From Glaciecola sp947496235 (GTDB taxonomy: Bacteria; Pseudomonadota; Gammaproteobacteria; Enterobacterales; Alteromonadaceae), in NCBI RefSeq assembly GCF_050306235.1, contig NZ_JBLWFH010000011.1:62001-126000 (forward strand): 64,000 nucleotides of DNA, given 5' to 3'. Under the pieces are notes generated by a model that made no database searches, was not told where the DNA came from, and saw only the letters and a list, made by a program, of their open reading frames with translations. Positions within the stretch are counted from its first letter, which is position 1. Every line of letters starts with the position of its first letter. Below, piece by piece: positions 25,240 through 33,066 of this stretch. A program made the position numbers and the translations under genes.

Positions 25240-27141
25240 GTGAATTTTAAGTCTATTTTGGTTTATCTAATGGCAACGGTATTGTTATCAGGCTGTGGTG
25301 GAACTCCTGATACACCTCAGCGCCAAGCCGAAAATAATACCCCAGTTAAACAGCAAGCGCCTGAACTCAGTGACATTGAAAAGATCATTGCGAATTATAA
25401 TTCCAATAACAATCCTGACCTTGTGCTAAACGAATTATTGCAACTTGCGGATAATTTTCAACATCAAGAACAATGCAATAAAACCAATATCATTGTCGCA
25501 AAAACCTTGCCTGTGTTAAATGGTTCTACCCAAAGGTTACATGCTAACTTGTTGCGCCTAGAATGCCAGCTAGAAGGTATTTTGCAGCACAAAACAGCCA
25601 ATTCACCAGAACAAATAGCATTGCTGCAAGACTGGGTATTACAGGCTAGTGATACTTCGGTAGATTTTGGCAATCTAACCCAGCGCTTGAATATTGCTAA
25701 AGCTGTTTTAAACATTCTGAATGATGAACTTGAACCTGCTATATTTACCTTACTTGAAGCGCCAGCTATCAACTCTGTTCTTCTTGCCTATAAAGAACCT
25801 CTAATTTGGCGAACCTTAAGCAGTCTTGATCAAAATGATCGCCGCAGATTCGTCGCTTTATATCCTGAATTGTCTATGTATCAGCAATTATTTGAGATTG
25901 TCACTGATGATGTGCTAGACGATAAAACTCGCCAAACTGAGATAAGGAAATGGTTGCTGACCTACGAGCAATCTAATTTAGCCAATAACCTACCAGAAGA
26001 ATTACTGCAATTTGTGCAGGCTGATTTTTCTCAGGCAAATTCTATAGCCGTATTGTTACCACTTTCTGGACGCCTTGCGAATCAAGGGGATGTAATTAAA
26101 CAAGGTATTTTAGCTGCCTACTACAAACGTTTAGGCAGCATATCTCCGAGTATGACCGATCAAATACCCAGCTTGGTATTTGTGGATACTGGCTCAGAAA
26201 ATACCATGGCCGAAGGCGCTGTAAATACGGATTACTCTGGATTTAATATCGTTATTGGACCACTATTAAAAAGTCATATCACTCAAACTGAAGCTTTACT
26301 TGCTAATACTGTGACTCGTGTTCACTTGAATCAAAATGATCAGCCTGAAACAAGTCCTTTAGCTACGTCTTTTGCCCTTTCTCCTGAACAAGAAGCTCAA
26401 CAACTCGCTCGATTAATGTTTGAAAACCAAATTCGAAATCCTATTTTGGTATTTGAACGCAATGCTCGTGTGGAGAGAATGAAGGACGCCTTCTTAGCCC
26501 AATGGGAAAATTTAGTTAAGCTGGATGAGCAAGCAGTCATGCCCAGTACTGTTGGATTTACTGACAACAAAAGTATGCGTGTCGGAATCACTGATGCCTT
26601 GGGTGTGTTACAAAGCGAAAAGAGAATCAAACAACTTTCTAATTTAACACCTGAAACTATCCACAGTGTTACCCGAAATCGACGAGATATTGATGCTTTC
26701 GTGGTATTGGCCAATCCTCAAGATGTAGAATTGATCAACCCTATAATCGAATCCAGCATAAGTTTATTCAGCAATAAAACCATTCCGGTTTATGCTACCT
26801 CCTATAGTTACAACCACCGTCAGAACAAAAATTCTCTTCGCGACTTGAGAAACTTGGTGTTTATCGACATGCCTTTTGTTCAACCAGAAGGACAACAAAC
26901 AGAATTGGCGCAAACGGTAAATAAGGTGTTCAATGATCCGCCAACAACCTTTTTACGCTTGTTTGCTTTTGGGTATGACGCCTTCAACATAGCAAATAAT
27001 TCACTGCAACTTAAATTGTTCACCCAAATACGTCAGCCGGGACTTACCGGGGAACTCACCATTGATAATCAATCGGATGTGAACCGAACACTGTCTAGTA
27101 TTCGAATAGATAACCAAGATAATCTGCAAGATGGCGATTAA
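25240..27141 (+). CDS. lpoA: Penicillin-binding protein activator LpoA
   Basis: A 633-residue outer-membrane lipoprotein (lipobox LLSGC, Cys19) that stimulates the peptidoglycan synthase PBP1A. The N-terminal half is a helical TPR-like domain. The C-terminal half, from about residue 265 (ANSIAVLLPLSGRLANQGD), is a periplasmic-binding-protein-like fold. The start is a GTG at 25240 with AAGGA 7 nt upstream. It heads lpoA-yraN-diaA-dolP and overlaps yraN by 11 bp. Confidence 0.94.
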   Translation: MNFKSILVYLMATVLLSGCGGTPDTPQRQAENNTPVKQQAPELSDIEKIIANYNSNNNPDLVLNELLQLADNFQHQEQCNKTNIIVAKTLPVLNGSTQRLHANLLRLECQLEGILQHKTANSPEQIALLQDWVLQASDTSVDFGNLTQRLNIAKAVLNILNDELEPAIFTLLEAPAINSVLLAYKEPLIWRTLSSLDQNDRRRFVALYPELSMYQQLFEIVTDDVLDDKTRQTEIRKWLLTYEQSNLANNLPEELLQFVQADFSQANSIAVLLPLSGRLANQGDVIKQGILAAYYKRLGSISPSMTDQIPSLVFVDTGSENTMAEGAVNTDYSGFNIVIGPLLKSHITQTEALLANTVTRVHLNQNDQPETSPLATSFALSPEQEAQQLARLMFENQIRNPILVFERNARVERMKDAFLAQWENLVKLDEQAVMPSTVGFTDNKSMRVGITDALGVLQSEKRIKQLSNLTPETIHSVTRNRRDIDAFVVLANPQDVELINPIIESSISLFSNKTIPVYATSYSYNHRQNKNSLRDLRNLVFIDMPFVQPEGQQTELAQTVNKVFNDPPTTFLRLFAFGYDAFNIANNSLQLKLFTQIRQPGLTGELTIDNQSDVNRTLSSIRIDNQDNLQDGD

Positions 27142-27487
27142 ACAGTGGCTAGCATCGAAAACAGGTGAACAAGCAGAACAGCAAGCAAAAGAATATTTAC
27201 TGCAAGCTGGCTTAACCTTTATCGAACAAAACTACAAAGTTAAATCCGGTGAAATTGATCTTATTTTCAAACATGAGCAACTTTGGGTTTTTGTTGAGGT
27301 CAAATATCGACAAGATAGCGACTTTGGTTTCGCCGCTGAGTATTTTACCCCCAGTAAACGGGCAAAAATGCTAAGGGCCATTGCCTGTTTCTTTACCGAT
27401 TTAGGTAAGAATATACATCATGAGCCACTTAGATTAGACTTAGTCGCCATCGATGACGACCAATTACAATGGTTTAAAAATGTCTGA
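27131..27487 (+). CDS. yraN: YraN family (UPF0102) nuclease-fold protein
   Basis: A 118-residue small protein with the UPF0102 pattern GEQAEQQAKEYLLQAGL and the restriction-endonuclease-like core GEIDLIF ... LWVFVEVKYR, that is Glu-x-Asp followed by ExK. A nuclease role is suggested by the fold but not established for the family. It overlaps the lpoA end by 11 bp and is followed by diaA. Confidence 0.93.
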   Translation: MAIKQWLASKTGEQAEQQAKEYLLQAGLTFIEQNYKVKSGEIDLIFKHEQLWVFVEVKYRQDSDFGFAAEYFTPSKRAKMLRAIACFFTDLGKNIHHEPLRLDLVAIDDDQLQWFKNV

Positions 27488-27532
27488 CGTTTGTTTTCAA
27501 GCGGTGTTTATTAAGGACAACATAGGAACCCC

Positions 27533-28126
27533 ATGTTAGAAATAATTAAAAAGAACTTTACTGAATCCATTCAAACTAAAATTGCAGCAGCAGAAGCGTT
27601 ACCAGAGTCCATAGACAAAGCTGCTAACATGATGATTCAGGCCCTAATTCGAGGCAACAAAATTTTATCCTGTGGAAACGGTGGTTCCGCTGGCGATGCT
27701 CAACATTTTTCCTCAGAGCTACTTAATCGATATGAAAGAGACAGACCTTCTCTTCCTGCGATTGCCCTTACTACTGACAGTTCTACTATTACGTCAATCG
27801 CCAATGACTATTCTTACGACGAAGTTTTTTCTAAACAGGTAAAAGCGTTGGGCCAGGAAGGTGATATTCTATTAGCAATATCCACCAGTGGTAACTCAGC
27901 AAACGTAATTAATGCTATGCAGGCAGCCTTGGCCAGAGATATGACGATAGTCGCTCTGACCGGCAAAGACGGCGGTGAAATGGCTGGGCTTATTGGCGAA
28001 AATGATGTGGAAATCAGAGTGCCCTCTGCAAGAACTGCAAGAATACAAGAAGTCCATCTATTGGTTATTCATAGCCTTTGTGAATCTATTGACTGTACCT
28101 TATTTCCCATTGCATCATCGGAGTAG
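27533..28126 (+). CDS. diaA: DnaA initiator-associating protein DiaA
   Basis: A 197-residue SIS-domain protein of the GmhA/DiaA group. Key blocks are LSCGNGGSAGDAQHFSSELL, IALTTDSSTITSIAND, LAISTSGNSANVINAM and ARIQEVHLLVIHSLCESID. The sequence alone is close to phosphoheptose isomerase; the position between yraN and the BON lipoprotein gene is what identifies DiaA, which helps DnaA assemble at oriC. Confidence 0.92.
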   Translation: MLEIIKKNFTESIQTKIAAAEALPESIDKAANMMIQALIRGNKILSCGNGGSAGDAQHFSSELLNRYERDRPSLPAIALTTDSSTITSIANDYSYDEVFSKQVKALGQEGDILLAISTSGNSANVINAMQAALARDMTIVALTGKDGGEMAGLIGENDVEIRVPSARTARIQEVHLLVIHSLCESIDCTLFPIASSE

Positions 28127-28131
28127 TTTAT

Positions 28132-28710
28132 ATGGGTAAATTGACCAACCACTTAATTCTTCTTGGAATTCTCGTTAGTTTATCTGGCTGTGCCTCGGTT
28201 GTTGCGGTCGGCGCTGCCGGAACAGCGGCATCCTCTGCATCTGATCGCCGAACCCTAGGTACACAAATTGATGATAAAACAACCCATGCCAGAGTCAGTA
28301 ATGCAATTGATTCAATTGCAGGTGTAGATGAAAATGCTTCTATTAGTATCAATGTTTACAATGGCCAAGTGTTGTTAACAGGGCAAGCAAATCAACAGTC
28401 CATTATTGACTTGGCCGGTGAAAAAGCCAAAACCATTGAAAATGTCGGACGTGTGCATAATCAAATACGATTGGGACAACCAATCCCTGCCAGTTCAACC
28501 ATGCACGACATTTGGTTAGGCACGAAAATACGTACTCTTATGAGCACTAATGAGAAAGTGCCTTTACTGAAACTCGACTTAATTGTGGAAGATAGTGAAG
28601 TCTTTATCATGGGCATGTTAAGTCGCGAAGAAGCAAGTGCGGCAGTAGATGTTGCCCGCAATGTAGACGGCGTTACCCGCGTGTTTAGAGTACTTGAACT
28701 TACCGACTAA
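28132..28710 (+). CDS. dolP: BON-domain outer-membrane lipoprotein DolP (YraP)
   Basis: A 192-residue lipoprotein (lipobox LSGC, Cys20) with two BON domains, about 47-113 and 124-190. The first has NAIDSIAGVDENASISINVY and GQVLLTGQA; the second has IRTLMSTNEKVPLLKLDL and SEVFIMGMLSREEA. The family supports outer-membrane integrity and BAM function. It lies 5 nt after diaA with a GGAG Shine-Dalgarno and converges with sspB. Confidence 0.94.
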   Translation: MGKLTNHLILLGILVSLSGCASVVAVGAAGTAASSASDRRTLGTQIDDKTTHARVSNAIDSIAGVDENASISINVYNGQVLLTGQANQQSIIDLAGEKAKTIENVGRVHNQIRLGQPIPASSTMHDIWLGTKIRTLMSTNEKVPLLKLDLIVEDSEVFIMGMLSREEASAAVDVARNVDGVTRVFRVLELTD

Positions 28711-28732
28711 AAATAAAAACAGGCGATTAGCG

Positions 28733-29152
28733 CTATTTTACAACGCGCAGAGTCGCCCTCTTAGCGGGTTTGCTTGGGTTAGACGGTACTTCATCGGAAA
28801 CATCAGAAGACTCTGTTTTAGGGCCGTCTGGAGAAGGTTCTGGCGGAGTTTGAGTGAACACAGTGCCTGCGCCATTTTCTCTGGCGTAAATAGCTCCCAC
28901 CGCTTCACAAGGAAAATAAACTTGCATCGGCTGACCACCGAACCTAGCCTGAAATGAAATGGCTTCAACATCCATAGAAAAATTAACACAGGCTGAAGGC
29001 GATATATTGAGTACTATCTGACCGTCTTTTACGTATTGTGTAGGCACATCTACGCTTGGCCAATCGGTGCTTACAACCACATAAGGTGTAAGCCCGTTAT
29101 CGACGATCCACTCATAAAAAGCGCGTAACATGTAAGGCTGATTAGGCGTCAT
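28733..29152 (-). CDS. sspB: ClpXP protease specificity-enhancing factor SspB
   Basis: A 139-residue adaptor that tethers ssrA-tagged proteins to ClpXP. The folded domain opens MTPNQPYMLRAFYEWIVDNG and includes YVKDGQIVLNISPSACVNF, ISFQARFGGQPMQVYFP and VGAIYARENG. After an acidic/Pro-rich linker the tail KRATLRVVK is the ClpX-binding XB peptide. ATG 29152 is preferred over TTG 29161 by family alignment, although the AAGGA upstream sits right against it. It follows sspA. Confidence 0.95.
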   Translation of the reverse strand: MTPNQPYMLRAFYEWIVDNGLTPYVVVSTDWPSVDVPTQYVKDGQIVLNISPSACVNFSMDVEAISFQARFGGQPMQVYFPCEAVGAIYARENGAGTVFTQTPPEPSPDGPKTESSDVSDEVPSNPSKPAKRATLRVVK

Positions 29153-29188
29153 TCCTTGCAATTTTCTAGTCTCTCGCTCTGGTTTGAC

Positions 29189-29821
29189 TTAAAGAGGATT
29201 ATGAATTTCTCTTTCTTGGTCGGTCAAAGAAGCTTTAAACGATGGACGCTCAAAAATTTGTTTCATATAAGCATTAACTTCACGACTACCTGCACCACTT
29301 AACGAAATATCAAGAGCTGGTAAGCGCCATAAAAGAGGTGCTAAATAACAATCCACCAAGCTGAACTCTTCGCTCATGAAATAAGGCGTTTCAGAAAATA
29401 CCGGCGCTAAAGAAAGAATAGCTTCTTTTAATTCTTGTCTTGCTTCTTCCGCACCTTCTTCGTTACGGAAAATACGACCCGCTAAACTATACCAGTCTTG
29501 TTCAATTCGGTGCATCATGAGGCGACTTTGACCACGAGATACAGGATAAACTGGCATTAATGGAGGATGCGGGAATCGCTCATCAAGATATTCCATGATG
29601 ATGTGTGATTTATACAATACTAGCTCACGATCTACTAGAGTAGGAACAGTGCCGTAAGGATTTAACTCTAACAACTCTTCGTTAATTTGTGTTGGATCTG
29701 TAAATACGATTTCAACACCTACACCCTTCTCTGCCAACACAATACGTGCCTGATGGCTATAAATATCAATATTGTCAGAAAACAGCGTCATAATTGAACG
29801 TTTGTTAGTGGCCACTGCCAT
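29189..29821 (-). CDS. sspA: Stringent starvation protein A
   Basis: A 210-residue GST-fold protein that binds RNA polymerase and affects stationary-phase transcription. It lacks GST activity in known members. The surface patch PHPPLMPVYPV, known to be important in E. coli SspA, is intact, and the thioredoxin-like N part has SHQARIVLAEKGV and NPYGTVPTLVDREL. A GGAGG Shine-Dalgarno supports ATG 29821. It lies downstream of petABC past a terminator and ahead of sspB. Confidence 0.96.
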   Translation of the reverse strand: MAVATNKRSIMTLFSDNIDIYSHQARIVLAEKGVGVEIVFTDPTQINEELLELNPYGTVPTLVDRELVLYKSHIIMEYLDERFPHPPLMPVYPVSRGQSRLMMHRIEQDWYSLAGRIFRNEEGAEEARQELKEAILSLAPVFSETPYFMSEEFSLVDCYLAPLLWRLPALDISLSGAGSREVNAYMKQIFERPSFKASLTDQEREIHNPL

Positions 29822-29873
29822 TAAAACCTCCGAAAGCTCAAGCTTAGATATAAATTACATTATAAATGGTTAA

Positions 29874-29893
29874 AAGGGGCTGAATAGCCCCTT
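29874..29893 (-). terminator. Intrinsic terminator after petC
   Basis: AAGGGGCT (29874-29881), loop GAAT, AGCCCCTT (29886-29893), followed on the minus strand by TTAACC, giving TTTT at the stem end. It separates petABC from sspAB. Confidence 0.75.
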
Positions 29894-29918
29894 AAAAACG
29901 GTCGTGAATTGTATACTA

Positions 29919-30653
29919 TTACTTCACGTCTCGCCAGTATTCTTTCTTCAGTAGATATACGAAGACGAATAGGATCACAATGAAGATCAATACGCCGCGA
30001 CCTATTGATTCAGACTGCAAACGAGAAGGTTCACCTGTATATTCCAAGAAGTTGACAAGATCACGAACCGCTGCATCATAACCTTCTTTATCAAGAGCGC
30101 CATTACCATCAGTTTCAAGCGTAAATACGTCAGTTTCGACCATTTCGCCATCTACCATTTGCTCTTTATATACTCGTCGAGGTGTACCTTGTAGAGGTTC
30201 AAGTACGTGTGGCATACCTACATTAGGAAATACCAAGTTGTTAACCCCAAAGGTTTTAGAATCATCAACATAAAACGTTCGAAGATAAGTGTAAAGCCAT
30301 TCAGGACCTCTTACGCGAGCTACCAAGGTTAAATCTGGTGGTGGAGCACCAAACCAATTCGCAGCTGCCTCTTTAGGCATTGGCGTTGTAATGTAGTCTG
30401 ATACCTTTTCACCTGTGAACTGCAAGTATTCTTGACCCAGTTCATCAGGAATCCCAAGATCAGTGAAAGTTCGCTGGTAACGTTGGTACTGCATTTGGTG
30501 GCAACCTAAGCAGTAGTTCATGAAAATCTTTGCACCGTTTTGCAAAGATACCTTGTCAGTCAAATCAATCTCAACTTCATCCAAGTGATAACCAGAACCT
30601 GCTGCAAAGGCGACACTAGGTACAAATAATAATAGTGCTAACCATTTTTTCAT
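29919..30653 (-). CDS. petC: Cytochrome c1 of the bc1 complex
   Basis: A 244-residue periplasmic c-type cytochrome anchored by a C-terminal helix (ILIFIVILFVFVYLLKK). It has a signal peptide (about 1-18), haem motif Cys48-LG-Cys51-His52, and an axial Met probably in NVGMPHVLEP. It passes electrons from the Rieske centre to soluble cytochrome c. Its ATG overlaps the petB stop by 4 bp. Confidence 0.97.
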   Translation of the reverse strand: MKKWLALLLFVPSVAFAAGSGYHLDEVEIDLTDKVSLQNGAKIFMNYCLGCHQMQYQRYQRTFTDLGIPDELGQEYLQFTGEKVSDYITTPMPKEAAANWFGAPPPDLTLVARVRGPEWLYTYLRTFYVDDSKTFGVNNLVFPNVGMPHVLEPLQGTPRRVYKEQMVDGEMVETDVFTLETDGNGALDKEGYDAAVRDLVNFLEYTGEPSRLQSESIGRGVLIFIVILFVFVYLLKKEYWRDVK

Positions 30654-31915
30654 CGTGGAATCCTCTCCGGTACAGGCTTAGTTTTTTCACTCTTAGAGTA
30701 AATGAACAGCAAGAAGAAAAATGCAAAATAAATAACAGTGCCAATACGTGATGCAATGATTTTCCAGTTTTCCTGCGGTGTACCACCCAAGTAACCGAGG
30801 AAGATAAAGACTATCGCAAACACAATTAGATTAGTTTTATGCAATCCACTTCTGTAGCGCCACGAACGCACGTTACTGCGGTCAAACCAAGGCAATGCAA
30901 ATAAAACTCCAATTGCTGCGAACATAGTAAGTACACCGAATAATTTATCGGGAACGGCTTTAAGAATTGCATAGAAAGGAGTGAAGTACCAAACTGGGAA
31001 AATATGTTCTGGCGTCTTCAACGGGTTTGCAATTTCAAAGTTTGGATGCTCTAGGAACTTACCGCCCATTTCTGGAGCGAAGAACAGAATATAGCAGAAT
31101 ACAAATAAGAACACAGAGAAAGCGACTAAGTCTTTCAACACTATGTGCGGGAAGAAAGGTACCACGTCATCAATAATATCGTACTTGCTAGTGTAATATT
31201 CATGGATTTTGAACTTAGTTTTTTCGCTTTCTGATAAGCTACCTTTTTTATGTTTGATTGGTACACCGTCTGGGTTGTTTGAACCCACTTCGTGCAATGC
31301 AACTATGTGCAAGAACACTAGAATCACGATAACTAGAGGTAATGCGATTACATGCAATGCAAAGAATCTATTCAGTGTGGCGCCTGAGATAACATAGTCG
31401 CCTTGGATCCATTCAACTAAGTCAGGGCCGATAACCGGGATTGCACTGAAGAGAGATACGATAACCTGAGCCCCCCAATAGGACATTTGGCCCCAAGGTA
31501 ATACATAGCCCATGAAAGCTTCGGCCATAAGAGCTAGGTAAATTAACATACCAAAAATCCACAATAACTCTCGTGGTTTTTGATAAGAACCATAAATCAT
31601 GCCGCGGAACATGTGTAAGTACACAACAACGAAGAATGCTGAAGCTCCCGTACTGTGCATGTAGCGAATTAACCAACCATAGTCAACTTCACGCATGATG
31701 TATTCAACAGAAGCAAACGCTCGCTCTGCAGAAGGTTCAAAGTTCATGGTAATCCAAATACCCGTCACTATTTGGTTAACCAACACGATGGTGGCTAGGA
31801 AACCAAACACATACCAGAAATTCATATTTCTAGGTGCTGGGTATTGAATAGCATGCATGTTTGCCGTTCGCATCATAGGAATGCGTTGTTCAATCCAATT
31901 TAGAAAAGCATTCAT
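30650..31915 (-). CDS. petB: Cytochrome b of the bc1 complex
   Basis: A 421-residue membrane subunit with about nine helices that holds both b haems and the quinol sites. Visible motifs are YMHSTGASAFFVVVYLHMFRG, the FMGYVLPWGQMSYWGAQVI block, and PEHIFPVWYFTPFYAILKAVPD, which contains the PE(H/W)-type Qo motif in variant form. Start and stop overlap petA (TAATG) and petC (4 bp), showing tight coupling. Confidence 0.97.
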   Translation of the reverse strand: MNAFLNWIEQRIPMMRTANMHAIQYPAPRNMNFWYVFGFLATIVLVNQIVTGIWITMNFEPSAERAFASVEYIMREVDYGWLIRYMHSTGASAFFVVVYLHMFRGMIYGSYQKPRELLWIFGMLIYLALMAEAFMGYVLPWGQMSYWGAQVIVSLFSAIPVIGPDLVEWIQGDYVISGATLNRFFALHVIALPLVIVILVFLHIVALHEVGSNNPDGVPIKHKKGSLSESEKTKFKIHEYYTSKYDIIDDVVPFFPHIVLKDLVAFSVFLFVFCYILFFAPEMGGKFLEHPNFEIANPLKTPEHIFPVWYFTPFYAILKAVPDKLFGVLTMFAAIGVLFALPWFDRSNVRSWRYRSGLHKTNLIVFAIVFIFLGYLGGTPQENWKIIASRIGTVIYFAFFFLLFIYSKSEKTKPVPERIPR

Positions 31916-32547
31916 TAAGCTGCCTCCCCATCTGAACCGATAAGTACTGTATTATCATCAATGAAGTAGTAAGGTGGTACTTGCAAGTTCAATCCAGCGG
32001 GTACACCTTGGAAAACACGTCCTGACATATCAAATTTTGAACCATGACAAGGACAGAAGAAACCATCCTGTACGCCCTCAGCATATTGTGCAAACTCACC
32101 ATCTGCTAAGTGTTGAGGAGAACATCCTAAATGCGTACAAATACCCACGAGAACAAGTAACTCATCCTTTATTGAGCGGTATTGATTCGTTGCATATGGG
32201 GGTTGTTGAGCAGTTTCTGAATTTGGATCTTTTAGCTGACCTTCATGAGCACCTAGCGCTTCAAGTACTTCTTGTGAACGTCTTACAATCCACACAGGTT
32301 TGCTTCGCCACATAACGCGTATTAGCTGACCAACTTGTACACCACTAATATCGACTTCAACGTCAGCCCCAGCTGCTTTCGCTTTTGCACTTGGATTCCA
32401 CGATGCTATAAATGGCACCGCGACTCCCACAACACCCACTGCGCCCACGACCGAAGTAGCAACGGTTAAAAACTTACGTCTATTGCTATTTTCAGGTGCA
32501 GAGTTGTCTTGTGCTGATTGATTCGCATCTACTGATACTTCACTCAT
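31915..32547 (-). CDS. petA: Rieske iron-sulfur subunit of the bc1 complex
   Basis: A 210-residue 2Fe-2S protein with a Tat-type anchor: SNRRKFLTVATSV (22-34) and a hydrophobic helix. Cluster ligands are Cys137 and His139 (CTHLGC) and Cys165 and His168 (CPCHGS), with Cys142 and Cys167 forming the stabilising disulfide. The ATG at 32547 with CGGAGA upstream is preferred over an adjacent TTG. It is the first gene of petABC. Confidence 0.97.
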   Translation of the reverse strand: MSEVSVDANQSAQDNSAPENSNRRKFLTVATSVVGAVGVVGVAVPFIASWNPSAKAKAAGADVEVDISGVQVGQLIRVMWRSKPVWIVRRSQEVLEALGAHEGQLKDPNSETAQQPPYATNQYRSIKDELLVLVGICTHLGCSPQHLADGEFAQYAEGVQDGFFCPCHGSKFDMSGRVFQGVPAGLNLQVPPYYFIDDNTVLIGSDGEAA

Positions 32548-33066
32548 CAACTGTTCTCCGAGAGTTATACAGGTATAAATACCTTTAAAAATATTTGGTA
32601 ATCAGTGTGTTATCGGCGTTCTTCACAAGCATCATGAATACTAAGCAGATCTTTGTTAATTACCCAACATAAAAATTATCGCGTATGGTAAAAGAAAACC
32701 CCTAGTAAACACAAGGAATTACTCTTAAAAATCCATACTTGTTATTGTTTTAAGTCAACAATTGTCCACAGTTAACCATTTTCAGACTATTCGACATTAG
32801 TCTTCTGTACCCAATTTAGGCGTTTTTAATGGAAAAAAGCTAATAATCTAAGTCGACCTTATTTGTGTAAGTATAAGATGATATTAGAAAATCTTCACCT
32901 ACGAATTGAACAAAGAACAGTTTGCTAGCGTTGCTTTATTTTTTTTCTTAATCGAATGAAAAAATCTTGTTAATCAATGTTAACAATTAACAAATACTAG
33001 TATACAGGGCATTACTAAATTCCTGCTGAAAATACAGCTTGTTCAAATTGTTCATAGGAGCAGTAA
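32548..33066. other. 519-bp intergenic region between petA and the GH67 gene
   Basis: AT-rich gap between divergent genes and the border between core genome and the xylan locus. It holds a short palindrome GGTATAAATACC (32572-32583) near petA and the TGTTAA-type palindrome at 32968-32985 near the GH67 gene. No ORF, tRNA, integrase site or repeat of transfer was seen. Confidence 0.6.
32968..32985. promoter_or_regulatory. Palindrome upstream of the GH67 gene
   Basis: TGTTAA-TCAATG-TTAACA, perfect 6-bp arms with a 6-bp spacer, about 82 bp before the GH67 ATG. A further ATTAACA follows at 32986-32992. Similar TGTTAA...TTAACA arrangements occur at 45297-45312 and 45390-45412. Candidate operator; the regulator is unknown. 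Confidence 0.5.

Noticed and set aside
27533..28126. Call of phosphoheptose isomerase (GmhA) for the SIS-domain gene
   Set aside because: The sequence is compatible, but the lpoA-yraN-X-dolP context is the standard location of diaA, and no LPS heptose genes are near.
32548..33066. Island boundary with integrase or tRNA attachment site at the start of the xylan locus
   Set aside because: No tRNA, integrase or flanking direct repeat was seen here or at the far end, so horizontal acquisition as an island is not supported from this window.
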